Assembly: GCA_910588925.1 (NCBI GenBank) | Contig: CAJURV010000017.1 | Coordinates: 1 to 30,219 of the forward strand | DNA: 30,219 nucleotides | Direction of reading: 5' to 3' | Source: an uncultured Rikenellaceae bacterium | GTDB taxonomy: Bacteria; Bacteroidota; Bacteroidia; Bacteroidales; Rikenellaceae | Part shown: piece after piece, positions 9,151 to 17,586 of the stretch | Position numbering within the stretch: the stretch's first letter is position 1 | Layout of the letters: each line of letters begins with the position of its first letter | The notes under the pieces: model-generated | The model's database searches: none | Told to the model about the DNA's origin: nothing | What the model saw: the letters and a program-made list of their open reading frames with translations, nothing else | Translations under genes and position numbers: made by a program

Positions 9151-9527
9151 CGTTAGTGCGTCTTATAGCATCTTCCCGTCTCGCCAACTTAAGACATTTT
9201 ACATTCTCTAATATTCGTCCTCAACATACCTCACGTGAAACACTTCAAACACACACTCTCTACGCGTCACCATCTTTAACTCATACCGCATAATGTACAC
9301 CAAGTGCTCATCTAAACGCCCTCGGTGTCACTACATATAATGCAAACTAAAAGGGGCTGTGCCCCCTCGTTTTTGCTTCGCCTGCGGCAGTCGTTTTCTC
9401 GCCTCGGCAATCGAAACTTCGTTTCGTTGCGCTCGGCTTACCGAAAACGTATTCTTTTGTCGAGTGACAAAAGTAAGTCCCCGAAGGGCCTGCCGGGAGG
9501 CTACCCATGAAACCGTCCATTTCAACC

Positions 9528-9627
9528 CCGTATCGTTATAGAGGATTAACCCGTATAAAAAAGAGGGGGCGATTAAAATTAATCGCCCCCTCTTTTTTAT
9601 ACGGGTTAATCCTCTATAACGATACGG
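9528..9627. repeat. Exact 100-nt palindrome overlapping a gene end
   Basis: Bases 9528-9576 are the exact reverse complement of 9579-9627, leaving two central A residues. The right arm contains the last seven codons and stop of the gene at 9606-13562; the left arm is a mirror copy of that coding sequence. The core holds the gene's terminator. Confidence 0.95.
9555..9600 (-). terminator. Rho-independent terminator of the nine-gene cluster
   Basis: AGAGGGGGCGATTA pairs with TAATCGCCCCCTCT and is flanked by A6/T6 runs, so it can work in both directions. It starts 6 nt after the stop codon of the 1318-residue gene and forms the core of the 100-nt palindrome. Confidence 0.85.
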
Positions 9628-12600
9628 AATCCGCCGTCGTGAAGTTTCTGCCAAGGCAGGAAGCTACGGCGGGTGTAAGAGGTGGCGTCCTTGGGACGAT
9701 CCCACCAAGAACCGCCGCGCACCACTTTCATTACGGGCGCGCCTTCAACTACTTTCTTAGCGCCGTAAGGTTTGTAATCGGAACGGGTCCACTCCTCTAC
9801 GTTACCGATCATGTCGTACAAACCCCAAGGGTTGGCCTGATACATGCCGCCTTTATCGGCGAGTATCATGTTGCCGTCGTCGACGGTCTCCACTTTGGGC
9901 AAGAAGTTGTAGTACTTGAACCAGAAGCTGGTCTTAGGCATGGGTTTGGGGTCTACGCCCGAAACCACCAATTTCTCCATCTGAACGTCGGCGAGGTTGG
10001 CATATTTGCCGAAGTCGGTGTTGAGATTGCCGTACCAGTAAGCGTCGGAAGAGCCTGCACGTGCCGCCCACTCCCACTGCTCTTCGGTGGGGAGGGTGAC
10101 ATCGAGACCCGTCTTCTCGGAGAGGAGACGACAGAACTCGGCCGCATCGTCGTAGCTTACGCGTGTCACAGCCTGATCGGGCAGATTGGCGGGATAACCG
10201 GGACCCACATGGTCTTTCCACAACTGGGCCACATAGCGGCTGTCGTGGTCGGGCACGAGGGCGCGGAACTGTTCGTTGGTTATCTCTATCTCACCCATCC
10301 AGAAAGGCTTGGCTATCTTGGCCTTGACCTCGGGAGCATCCTTACCGTAGCGATTGTTGCCCATCACGAACGAGCCTGCAGGTATGCGTCGCAACACCAC
10401 CTTAACGCCCGGAGCTATCTCTATCTCCTTACGAGTGTCGCCGAGTGCCTCCTGCATCTCTACGGCCTGCTGGGCGGTGAAAGGCCATCCTTTGACCTTG
10501 ACCTCCTTGGTGCTTACGGTCTTATCCGAGGGCTTCACGGGAGTGATTTCACCTTTGGCCTTGAGATATGCCGCATAATCGTCGAGCTCCTTCTGCCAGT
10601 CGACCACCATGTCGTTGTACTTCTTCGACAACTCCATACGACGTTTGACCTGATCGCGGCCCTTAAGGTCGCTCACATCGTTGAACGTGCTGTAATATGG
10701 GCAGTTGAAGTCTACCCATGTGTAGAGCGTGCGCCACTCCGCGTCGGTGAGCTCTACGCCGTGGTGACCTTTTTTGAGCATCTGTATCATGGGCGATGTA
10801 GAGGCGTGATATTCATACGGTTTCATCACGTATATATCGGCCTCGGGACCCTGACGACGGAAATAGGGATGGAAGTTGAGATAACTCTTGGAGAAGCCGA
10901 GGTTATCATCGTAACGCCCGCTGGTATAGTCGATAGAACTTTCGCTGTTGTGACACGCGATACATGCGCGGTCGAGTATGGGTTGTATCTCCAGCTCGAA
11001 AGTGAACGGACGGGTACCGCCCTCGGGAGCCTCTATCTCCAACGGCTTCATCTTCTGCGCAATAGTAGGCTTAGGCACGGGCATCTTGTTCTGATCCTCG
11101 TGGCAACCCACACAAGAGACCGTCTCGCCGGGCATGCCGGTCACCCAGCTGCGCATCCACTGTATGGCACGACCCTCGGAGTCGAGAGGCTGAAGCGAAA
11201 TGGGGGTGTTGGCCGGTATCTTGAATGTAACGGAGCCGTCTTCCTGTACGGGCACCTCGCCCAAAAGACGCTTGATGTCCCAACCGCTCTGTATACCCTG
11301 AGCCACATGGTTGGACGGAGAGTCGATATAGGCATACTCGTATGCGAATACGCGCAACTTCTTGACCTCTCCACGAGGTACGCCGGGCAATCCCTCGCCC
11401 TCGTATATATCCTGTATAAATACGGTAGCATCTTTCTTGGTAAGGTCGACACGGTCGGGAATAACCGGAGGCGTCACCTTTTTCTCGCGGAGGATGGGAC
11501 TGTTAAGACCCTCGCCCTCGAACTCGGCTATCAACGTAACGTTATCGAACACGTCCACCAGATATATGCCCCAAAGCGACTCCTCCTGCAACTTGGCAGA
11601 GACGAGGAAGTATTTGTCGCTGATAGGATAGGGCTTGAGGAAATGGGGCCATGTGTACTGCACCAGAGAGTCCTTTATCTCGGCCACCACCTCGCGGTTG
11701 CGGAAAGGTATCTCCTGAACGAGACCCTGTAGCTCCTTGCGGCCCTTGGCAGGATCGAAGATCATGAGACGACCCGAACGAGCCACCCCGTGGTGTCCTG
11801 ATATTACCGATATGAACGCCGAAGGTGAGCCGGGTATCTGCTGTATGTCGAAAGTACTGTTGGGGAAGAATCCGCCGCTACCGTAGAGCGCCTTGGTCTC
11901 GGTGCCGTCGGGGTTCATGTGCATGACGAAACGCGAGAAGTAGTGTGCCAGGTCGGTGTATTCCCAACGCACATACATCACCTTACCGTTGCTCATGACG
12001 GTGGGGTGCCAATTGGCGTCCTGGTCGAAAGTGATACGACGCAGGTCGTGATCGGCGGGATTGTAGAGCACCATGTTGCCAACGGGATCTTCGCCGTCGA
12101 CGCAGGGAACGCCCTGATAGCCTATATTGGATACGGCCATTATCTTACCGTTGGGCAGATACGCGCCGTCGAAGAACTCGAGGTCGTCATCGTCCACGGT
12201 CACAGCCTCACGTATGCCGTTACCGTCCACACCTACCTCGAATACGCCCCACAGACCGCGGTCATTGATCTTGGTGAACAACAGACGGTCGGCGTCCCAG
12301 TGCAGGTGCAGGTCGGTGGCAGGACTTCCGCCCTCGGGCTGGTAGATGGTACGGAGCCCCATGTCGCCGGCCACGTCGGTGAGCTCGGCAATGGATGCGT
12401 CGAAGCCCATGCGAGAGGCCGACATCTGATTGGACCAGTTGTTGGCCTGCGTACCCAGCTCGGGAGCCATAGCGGTGCGCGCTTTATCGCCCAACTTATA
12501 GCGACCCACGATAATATTACCCGACTTGAGATAAGGGTTGGCCAACATGATCTCGCGCTGGAGGTCGAGCGCCTTTTGCGCCTTGGCCAACTCGGCATCC

Positions 12601-13562
12601 GACCCTGCGTATATGTCTATGCCGCCGTCGAGCAACGAAAGAAGCTCCCTGACCTTAGGCTCCACCTTGGCGGCATCGAACCCTTTGATGGTCTTCATAT
12701 CGTTGAAGGCATCGGTTATGCTCGCCTTATTGACCCATTTGAACTTGCTCTGCATGAACAACACCTTCTTGGCGTCGTTGAATATCTGTATGTACTCCTT
12801 CGCAGACTCGGGTTTAGAAGGGTCCAGTGCGGCAAGACGCGCCTTGAATGCGGCAGGATTGTCGAGCCTCTTTACAAGACGTTCGGCCGCGCGTTTCTCT
12901 ATCTGCGCGCCGTTAAGCTCGTTGATCCATGCGGGGGTAAAGACACCGCCGAGCTTTACGAAGTCGTTGACCTCAGCGGGCGACATCTTGGAGAACGACG
13001 CCAGCACATCGTGCGAAGCCACGTTCTGGAAATCGACACGCACGGCACCCTCTCTCGACGAGAAGTCGTCCAAAGAGAGATCCACGGTAAGGGTCTTGTA
13101 TTTTTTATCGAGCTTGAGGACGAACTCGCCGTTGGGGCGCATCACTATGCCGTTCCCGATAACATCGCCCGCCACGCGTATGGGGCGGCGATAGTAGTTC
13201 TGATTGTAGCTCGGAGCCTGAGGAAGCTCGTAATAGTCCCTCTGAACGTTCTCGAGCGGAGTGACGGTACCGTCTGTGGCCGTCAGCTTGCCGCCGGAGA
13301 GTACCAGCTGATCGTTACCGGTGCCCCTGTCGGTGACGCTTATGAGCATCGCTATCTTGTCGAGGCCGGCGACATCCACAGTGACGCTCTTGGGGCGTTC
13401 TCCACGGCGCACCACCTCGCTGACGGGCATGTGAGCCGCAGCCAGATAAGAGGCCACATGCCTCTTGGCATCGACAACGGCATCGCCCCAGCTCTGTGCG
13501 AAGAGCCCCGGGCAGACGGCCATAGATGCGAGAAGCATACATGAGAAAATCGTCTTTTTCAT
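9606..13562 (-). CDS. Large exported haem protein with FGE/SUMF1-like domain (HzsA-related)
   Basis: The 1318-residue product begins with a signal peptide (MKKTIFSCMLLASMAV, likely cleaved after FAQ, residue 23). Residues ~420-700 contain propeller-like repeats of the kind found in proteins annotated as HzsA-related (hydrazine synthase alpha-like): RRITFDQDANWHPTV, YVRWEYTD, ISGHHGVARSGR. Two c-type haem motifs follow, CVGCH at 817-821 and CIACH at 867-871. The C-terminal ~265 residues form a formylglycine-generating-enzyme-like domain: PAGSFVMG (1061), LPTEEQWEWAARAG (1157), GNVEEWT (1253), VVRGGSWWDR (1280), DGGFRIV at the end. The protein should act in the periplasm and depend on CcsBA. 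HzsA relatedness does not imply hydrazine synthesis; the reaction is unknown. The last codons lie inside an exact palindrome. It is the last gene of the cluster, 107 nt after a small propeller gene. Confidence 0.88.
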   Translation of the reverse strand: MKKTIFSCMLLASMAVCPGLFAQSWGDAVVDAKRHVASYLAAAHMPVSEVVRRGERPKSVTVDVAGLDKIAMLISVTDRGTGNDQLVLSGGKLTATDGTVTPLENVQRDYYELPQAPSYNQNYYRRPIRVAGDVIGNGIVMRPNGEFVLKLDKKYKTLTVDLSLDDFSSREGAVRVDFQNVASHDVLASFSKMSPAEVNDFVKLGGVFTPAWINELNGAQIEKRAAERLVKRLDNPAAFKARLAALDPSKPESAKEYIQIFNDAKKVLFMQSKFKWVNKASITDAFNDMKTIKGFDAAKVEPKVRELLSLLDGGIDIYAGSDAELAKAQKALDLQREIMLANPYLKSGNIIVGRYKLGDKARTAMAPELGTQANNWSNQMSASRMGFDASIAELTDVAGDMGLRTIYQPEGGSPATDLHLHWDADRLLFTKINDRGLWGVFEVGVDGNGIREAVTVDDDDLEFFDGAYLPNGKIMAVSNIGYQGVPCVDGEDPVGNMVLYNPADHDLRRITFDQDANWHPTVMSNGKVMYVRWEYTDLAHYFSRFVMHMNPDGTETKALYGSGGFFPNSTFDIQQIPGSPSAFISVISGHHGVARSGRLMIFDPAKGRKELQGLVQEIPFRNREVVAEIKDSLVQYTWPHFLKPYPISDKYFLVSAKLQEESLWGIYLVDVFDNVTLIAEFEGEGLNSPILREKKVTPPVIPDRVDLTKKDATVFIQDIYEGEGLPGVPRGEVKKLRVFAYEYAYIDSPSNHVAQGIQSGWDIKRLLGEVPVQEDGSVTFKIPANTPISLQPLDSEGRAIQWMRSWVTGMPGETVSCVGCHEDQNKMPVPKPTIAQKMKPLEIEAPEGGTRPFTFELEIQPILDRACIACHNSESSIDYTSGRYDDNLGFSKSYLNFHPYFRRQGPEADIYVMKPYEYHASTSPMIQMLKKGHHGVELTDAEWRTLYTWVDFNCPYYSTFNDVSDLKGRDQVKRRMELSKKYNDMVVDWQKELDDYAAYLKAKGEITPVKPSDKTVSTKEVKVKGWPFTAQQAVEMQEALGDTRKEIEIAPGVKVVLRRIPAGSFVMGNNRYGKDAPEVKAKIAKPFWMGEIEITNEQFRALVPDHDSRYVAQLWKDHVGPGYPANLPDQAVTRVSYDDAAEFCRLLSEKTGLDVTLPTEEQWEWAARAGSSDAYWYGNLNTDFGKYANLADVQMEKLVVSGVDPKPMPKTSFWFKYYNFLPKVETVDDGNMILADKGGMYQANPWGLYDMIGNVEEWTRSDYKPYGAKKVVEGAPVMKVVRGGSWWDRPKDATSYTRRSFLPWQKLHDGGFRIVIED

Positions 13563-13669
13563 CGTTTTTATCGTTTTGTTATTTATTCTATAGTGTATGC
13601 GAAAGCAGTATTTTCCACATTCGCAAGCGTGAACGATCGGGTTATGAAAATCCTGCGACAGACTTTCAC

Positions 13670-14563
13670 CTATTGCGCGAACTTACCGCCCAAAGGCACC
13701 ACGGCCGATATGTCGCCTATGCCCTTGTCGCTGCGTCCGACGCTCCATAGCACCTTACCGTCGGCATCCACCTCCATAAGCATGGGCTGACGTTTGTCGC
13801 CGCCGTGACGGAGCCAGTTGCAGATGAGGGTGCGGCCGTCCCTGTAGCGTATAAGCTGGGCCACGAAACCCAACTTTACATTCTCTATATCGTCCGAAGT
13901 CACCCTCTCCACGATCTGTTCGCTTCTCGGGTCGTACTCCACGTAGCTGTGAGCGTCGCCCTGAGGAAGCAACCAGTTACCGTCGGGCAACTGAGTGAGC
14001 GAAAAGAGAGCACCGCCCACCTCATGGGTCTTTATCACCTCGCCGTCGGGGTTTATGACAAGCACTTTGCCGCTAAGCAGAGGCACCAGATAGTTGCCCT
14101 CGGGCGACACCCTTATCTGACGGAACTGTCCGTGGGGGTTCTTCTCGCCGGCATCGAACTCTATGACTTTCTTCTCGCCGCCGAAACGGTCGAGCACCAC
14201 TATGGCAGCGGGGTTACCGCACACTCCGAGCACATATTTACCCTTGTGCTCCACGATGGACTGCACCTCGCGCGGAGCCTCCACCTTGTAATCCCACAGC
14301 AACATATTGGTCATATCCACGCTGCGGGCTCCGCGGCTGTAAGAGTAAGCGACGGTGCCGCGGGCCTTGGAGTAGACGACGCTGTTACACTCGCCGCCTT
14401 CGGGCAGAACGGTCATCCACACGGGGGCTTTGGTGTCGCGGTCTATGATCGCCACCTTGTCCCAACCCGAGCCTGCCACCAAATATTGCTCGCCTTTGGC
14501 AAAAAGATTCACCGACGACAAAAGCGCAAGCGAAACCATCAATGTTGTTCTGACAATCTTCAT
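13670..14563 (-). CDS. Exported beta-propeller protein
   Basis: 297 residues with a signal peptide (MKIVRTTLMVSLALLSSVNLFA). The rest is made of repeated four-strand blades with PQQ/WD-like cores, such as WDKVAIIDRDTKAPVW, VLVINPDGEVIKTHEV and LMEVDADGKVLWSV. No haem motif or catalytic signature is visible. I chose the ATG at 14561-14563 because the signal peptide starts there; a start at 14605 adds 14 residues with no leader features and overlaps the terminator at 14586-14635. Its position just before the large haem protein suggests a periplasmic partner or a binding/scaffold subunit; that is inference. Confidence 0.82.
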   Translation of the reverse strand: MKIVRTTLMVSLALLSSVNLFAKGEQYLVAGSGWDKVAIIDRDTKAPVWMTVLPEGGECNSVVYSKARGTVAYSYSRGARSVDMTNMLLWDYKVEAPREVQSIVEHKGKYVLGVCGNPAAIVVLDRFGGEKKVIEFDAGEKNPHGQFRQIRVSPEGNYLVPLLSGKVLVINPDGEVIKTHEVGGALFSLTQLPDGNWLLPQGDAHSYVEYDPRSEQIVERVTSDDIENVKLGFVAQLIRYRDGRTLICNWLRHGGDKRQPMLMEVDADGKVLWSVGRSDKGIGDISAVVPLGGKFAQ

Positions 14564-14585
14564 ATACTTTAGCTGTGAGTATGTT

Positions 14586-14635
14586 AAAAAAGACGGGCGA
14601 CGCACGCTCCGACGGAGTTTTACGCCCCGCCCGTC
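14586..14635 (-). terminator. Intra-cluster terminator after the LsrF-like gene
   Basis: On the minus strand GACGGGCG pairs with CGCCCGTC around a structured loop and is followed by six T. It lies 42 nt after the LsrF-like stop codon and ends only 22 nt before the next ATG (14563). That leaves no room for a separate promoter, so the last two genes likely depend on read-through. Confidence 0.8.
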
Positions 14636-14677
14636 GGTATGTTTTCGTAAGAGGGCTATGCCCTTTTCCGAAAGAGA

Positions 14678-15559
14678 CTATTTCTTAGCCAGATCGCGGA
14701 ACATTTCGTATGCCTGATCGGGAGTGAGGTTGTCGTGAACCACGCCGCGCACTGCCTGTATCATGGCTGCGGGAGCCTCGCTCTGGAATACGTTACGACC
14801 CATGTCGACACCGGCAGCACCCTCGCTTATGGCATTGTAGCAGAGCTCGAGAGCCTCTTTTTCGGGGAGCTTCTTGCCACCGGCTATCACGATGGGCACG
14901 GGGCACGAGTTGACCACTTTGGCGAAACCGTCGCAGTAGTAGGTCTTGACTATGTTGGCGCCGTTCTCCGCGCATATACGTGCCGCGGTAGAGAAGTAAC
15001 GGGCATCGCGGGCCATCTCGCGGCCTACGGCAGTGACACCCATCACGGGAACGCCGTATTTGTAGCCGTTATCTACCGCGCGTGCGAGGTTCTCCACTGT
15101 CTTGGCCTCGAAATTCTGATTGCCTATGGCAACCATCACGGCCATAGCCGAAGCGTTCACGCGAACGGCGTCCACCGGGTCGATGATGCACTCGTTGTTA
15201 AGGTCGGTAAGAAGCGAGCTACCGGCAGACGAGCGGAGGCAGATAGCCTTGCCCGATGTGGGAGGCACCACGCTACGCAACGAGCCGCGGGTACACATCA
15301 AAGAGTCGGCGTACTCTATAAGGGGCACGATACCGAGGTCGAGACGCTCCAATCCGGAGGTGGGACCCATGATATAACCGTGGTCGAAAGCGAGCATCAC
15401 GGTGCGGCCGCTCTTAACGTTGAAGATGCGGGCCAGGCGGTCTTTCATACCCCAGTCGAGGTTGTCAGAGCCTTTAAGTATGAAGTGTTGGTTGGCAACG
15501 GGGATACCGATACCGTAATCTTTGTCCTTGTTTTCAAGGATGCCGTCCAAATCAGCCAT
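14678..15559 (-). CDS. lsrF: LsrF-type class I aldolase / thiolase
   Basis: 293 residues, strongly like E. coli LsrF along the whole length (MADLD start, LDWGM, RIFN, TVMLAFDHGY, LMCTRG, SVVPP, PVPIVIAGGKKLPE, GVDMGRN). LsrF is known to cleave the isomerised phospho-AI-2 (3-hydroxy-2,4-pentanedione-5-phosphate) with CoA; the same fold serves DhnA-type aldolases. Lys205 in NIVKTYYCDGF fits the Schiff-base lysine. It is cytoplasmic. Unlike the enteric lsr operon, no LsrK, LsrR or Lsr transporter is nearby; DhaK/DhaL precede it instead. So the true substrate may be AI-2-like or another phosphorylated ketose. A strong ribosome binding site fixes the start. Confidence 0.88.
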   Translation of the reverse strand: MADLDGILENKDKDYGIGIPVANQHFILKGSDNLDWGMKDRLARIFNVKSGRTVMLAFDHGYIMGPTSGLERLDLGIVPLIEYADSLMCTRGSLRSVVPPTSGKAICLRSSAGSSLLTDLNNECIIDPVDAVRVNASAMAVMVAIGNQNFEAKTVENLARAVDNGYKYGVPVMGVTAVGREMARDARYFSTAARICAENGANIVKTYYCDGFAKVVNSCPVPIVIAGGKKLPEKEALELCYNAISEGAAGVDMGRNVFQSEAPAAMIQAVRGVVHDNLTPDQAYEMFRDLAKK

Positions 15560-15569
15560 TTTTTTATTT

Positions 15570-15575
15570 CTCCTT
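15570..15575 (-). promoter_or_regulatory. Strong Shine-Dalgarno for the LsrF-like gene
   Basis: The minus strand reads AAGGAG about 10 nt before the ATG at 15557-15559. Most other genes here lack such a site, so it both fixes the start and suggests high translation. Confidence 0.75.
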
Positions 15576-15747
15576 TTTTAATCAGATATTTCCCGGCCCG
15601 AGACGATCTTCGCTAACCGACCTACAGGCTCTCGGGAGAGATCTTTCAATTATTCAACAATTTATTACCGAAGGCGTCCGTATCTTACCGTTATTACGGT
15701 TACGAAACCGCCTTACGAGAGCTATGCCCCACTATGGAGCGCACCCG

Positions 15748-16362
15748 TTAGAGCGCCTGTGCGAACGACTCGAACATGCAGGCCCACGAGGTGGCGCCGC
15801 TATCGGCATAACCTATCGACTTTTCGCCGTAGTTACGCGCGCGTCCGAAATTGGCTTTCATGTTGACGGTGGCTTCGGCGCCTGCGAGGGCCGCCTTGGC
15901 ACCGGCGTTCATGATCTCCTTTATGTCGTCGGAGCCGCAAGAGCAGATGGCATCAACCGCCGGAACGAGCGAGTCCATCATTGTCTTGTCGCCGGGCATT
16001 GCCTTGGTGTTCTTCTTCACACCCTCTACGCCGCCCTTGAACATGGCCTTTACACCTGATGCGTCGAGCTCTTCACCCGCAGCGTTATCGCTCATGCCGA
16101 GGAAGAAGCCGCCGAGCAAAGTGCTGGTAGAACCGCTGGTCTTCATCATCACGTTGAAGCCCATGTCATTAAGCATCTGTTTGAACTCGGTACCGTTCTG
16201 AGCCCCCTCGCATACGGCGGTAAGAGCCGTAACGATGGCAGTGCCATGGTCGCCGTCGCCCGTAACCGCGTCGAGCTTAGAGAACTCCTCCTCGCGTGCG
16301 GAGATGTTTTTCATCGCCGTATCGAGCATCTTTTTGAAATCAGCTACTGTGAGTTTTTCCAT
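15748..16362 (-). CDS. dhaL: Dihydroxyacetone kinase subunit DhaL
   Basis: Nucleotide-binding subunit that gives phosphate to the ketone substrate bound by DhaK. The 204-residue product shows the Mg-nucleotide motif LDAVTGDGDHG with Asp31, Asp36 and Asp38, the loop SGSTSTLLG, MPGDKTMMDSL, and the C-terminal FGRARNYGEKSIGYADSGATS. I chose the ATG at 16360-16362 because the family starts right there (MEKLTVADF); 15 further residues are possible upstream. It follows dhaK by 63 nt. No DhaM or PTS phosphotransfer protein is in the window, so the phosphate donor (ATP or PEP through a distant DhaM) cannot be told. Confidence 0.95.
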   Translation of the reverse strand: MEKLTVADFKKMLDTAMKNISAREEEFSKLDAVTGDGDHGTAIVTALTAVCEGAQNGTEFKQMLNDMGFNVMMKTSGSTSTLLGGFFLGMSDNAAGEELDASGVKAMFKGGVEGVKKNTKAMPGDKTMMDSLVPAVDAICSCGSDDIKEIMNAGAKAALAGAEATVNMKANFGRARNYGEKSIGYADSGATSWACMFESFAQAL

Positions 16363-16425
16363 TTCTTCAATTATGTAACGGGGCGGGCACCGCTCCACTG
16401 GCCGCACCCTCCCCTTCGATTCAAA

Positions 16426-17448
16426 CTATTTGCAGCACTTACCGAGCGTAGTCCAATAGGGTGCATTGGCGGGTGCGTTCTTGAGAAGGCACTCCTGTTC
16501 GTCGTCGAGCTTGGCCAGGATCATCTGGAAACCGGCCTGCTCCTGCACGGTGAGTATCTCGGCTATGCGACCCGAAACCACATTGACGCCAGCCGCCTCG
16601 AGCACCATAGCCGCCTTGCGGTAGACGATAGACAGCTCCATGTGAGTGGTGGCGCCCACGCCGTTGACGATGAGCAACACCTTGTCGCCGGCCGCAGGTT
16701 TAACCTTCTTCATGAGCTGACCGATCATTATCTCGGCTGTAGCGTCGGCGCTGACCAAAGGCTGCTGGCCGCCTTGACCGCCTTCGCCGTGCTGGCCCAT
16801 ACCTATCTCCATTATGCCGTCGGGCAGGTTGGCGATGGTGGCGCCGTTCTGCGGGTGGGTGCAGCTCTTCATGGCTACTGCCAATGTGGCGGTGCCGTCT
16901 ACGAACTTTTTACCTATCTCGTATATCTCCTCTATAGAACGTCCTTCCTCTGCGGCGGCGCCTATGATCTTGAAGAGAGGCACGCAACCGGCCAGACCGC
17001 GACGATCTTCGTCAGGAGTGTCTATGCCTGCGCTTATATCGTCGCAAGTGAGCAACTTAACCACCTTTATACCTGAACGTTCAGCCAACTGTGAAGCCAT
17101 GTTGGCGCTCATGACGTCGCCCGAGTGGTTGAGAACAACGAGCAATATGCCGGCATCGCGTTTGAACATCTGAAGCGCTTGGAAAAGACGCTGTGCGCCC
17201 GGAGCGGCGAATACGTCGCCCACTACGGAGCAGTCGAGCATACCCTCGCCCACGAAACCGCTCAAAGCGGGCTCATGACCCGAACCGCCGAGAGTGACGA
17301 TAGCCACCTTATCCTGCGACTTGGGAGTGGCGCGTACCACTATGTTCTCTCCGCCGAGCTTCACGAAATCCTTATAGGCCATAGTGTAGCCCTCGAGGAG
17401 CTCTTTGGTAATGTTATCGGGGTCGTTGATGAATTTGTGCATTGACAT
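16426..17448 (-). CDS. dhaK: Dihydroxyacetone kinase subunit DhaK
   Basis: Binds short hydroxyketones such as dihydroxyacetone as a covalent hemiaminal and passes them to the DhaL active site. The 340-residue product has the substrate-loop motif LGGSGHEPALSGFVG (53-67), GDVFAAPG (77-84), LNHSGDVMSANMA (106-118), and GMGQHGEGG with His220 in the place of the covalent histidine. The length fits DhaK alone, without a fused DhaL. A second possible start (Met3) is two codons in. It lies 138 nt after the VOC gene on the same strand. In this setting, with an LsrF-like enzyme and a sugar-isomerase-like cupin, the substrate may be a C4 or C5 ketose and not dihydroxyacetone itself. Confidence 0.94.
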   Translation of the reverse strand: MSMHKFINDPDNITKELLEGYTMAYKDFVKLGGENIVVRATPKSQDKVAIVTLGGSGHEPALSGFVGEGMLDCSVVGDVFAAPGAQRLFQALQMFKRDAGILLVVLNHSGDVMSANMASQLAERSGIKVVKLLTCDDISAGIDTPDEDRRGLAGCVPLFKIIGAAAEEGRSIEEIYEIGKKFVDGTATLAVAMKSCTHPQNGATIANLPDGIMEIGMGQHGEGGQGGQQPLVSADATAEIMIGQLMKKVKPAAGDKVLLIVNGVGATTHMELSIVYRKAAMVLEAAGVNVVSGRIAEILTVQEQAGFQMILAKLDDEQECLLKNAPANAPYWTTLGKCCK

Positions 17449-17586
17449 AATCGTTTGCTTTTTACGGACATGTATCCGCCGCCCTTTCGGAGCCGGCGAA
17501 ACAGCCCTTTCTTATTTTGAACGAAACTCTCCGCCCCCTTTCGCCGTAACCTATTTTGGCACAGACGAAAGAGGACAGAGAATCAA

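Larger units (their letters stand above)
7850..9527. other. Long gene-free, repeat- and hairpin-rich region
   Basis: No reading frame here resembles a protein. The plus strand becomes T-rich around 8500-8760. Structures seen include an inverted copy of the long intergenic repeat (8135-8460), a CCCCTTCGGGG hairpin at 8701-8711, a long imperfect inverted repeat (8847-8954), a short repeat fragment near 9105-9150, a GGGGC-TGT-GCCCC hairpin at 9353-9365 with T or A runs on both sides (possible bidirectional terminator), and a perfect 8-bp hairpin CTTTTGTC/GACAAAAG at 9454-9473. No integrase or transposase is present. Confidence 0.6.

Noticed and set aside
7850..9600. CRISPR array or rRNA remnant in the hairpin-rich region
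   Set aside because: Repeats are not evenly spaced, there are no cas genes, and no conserved rRNA core sequences are recognisable.
9507..11732. 741-codon open frame on the plus strand
   Set aside because: It lies antisense to the 1318-residue haem/FGE gene, whose domains are clear, and has no recognisable motif. Long antisense frames are expected from the codon use here. The same applies to 11919-13544 and 19603-21600.
9606..13562. Hydrazine synthase activity for the HzsA-related protein
   Set aside because: Only partial likeness, no other anammox genes, and the FGE-like domain is not part of HzsA. The name reflects family annotation only.
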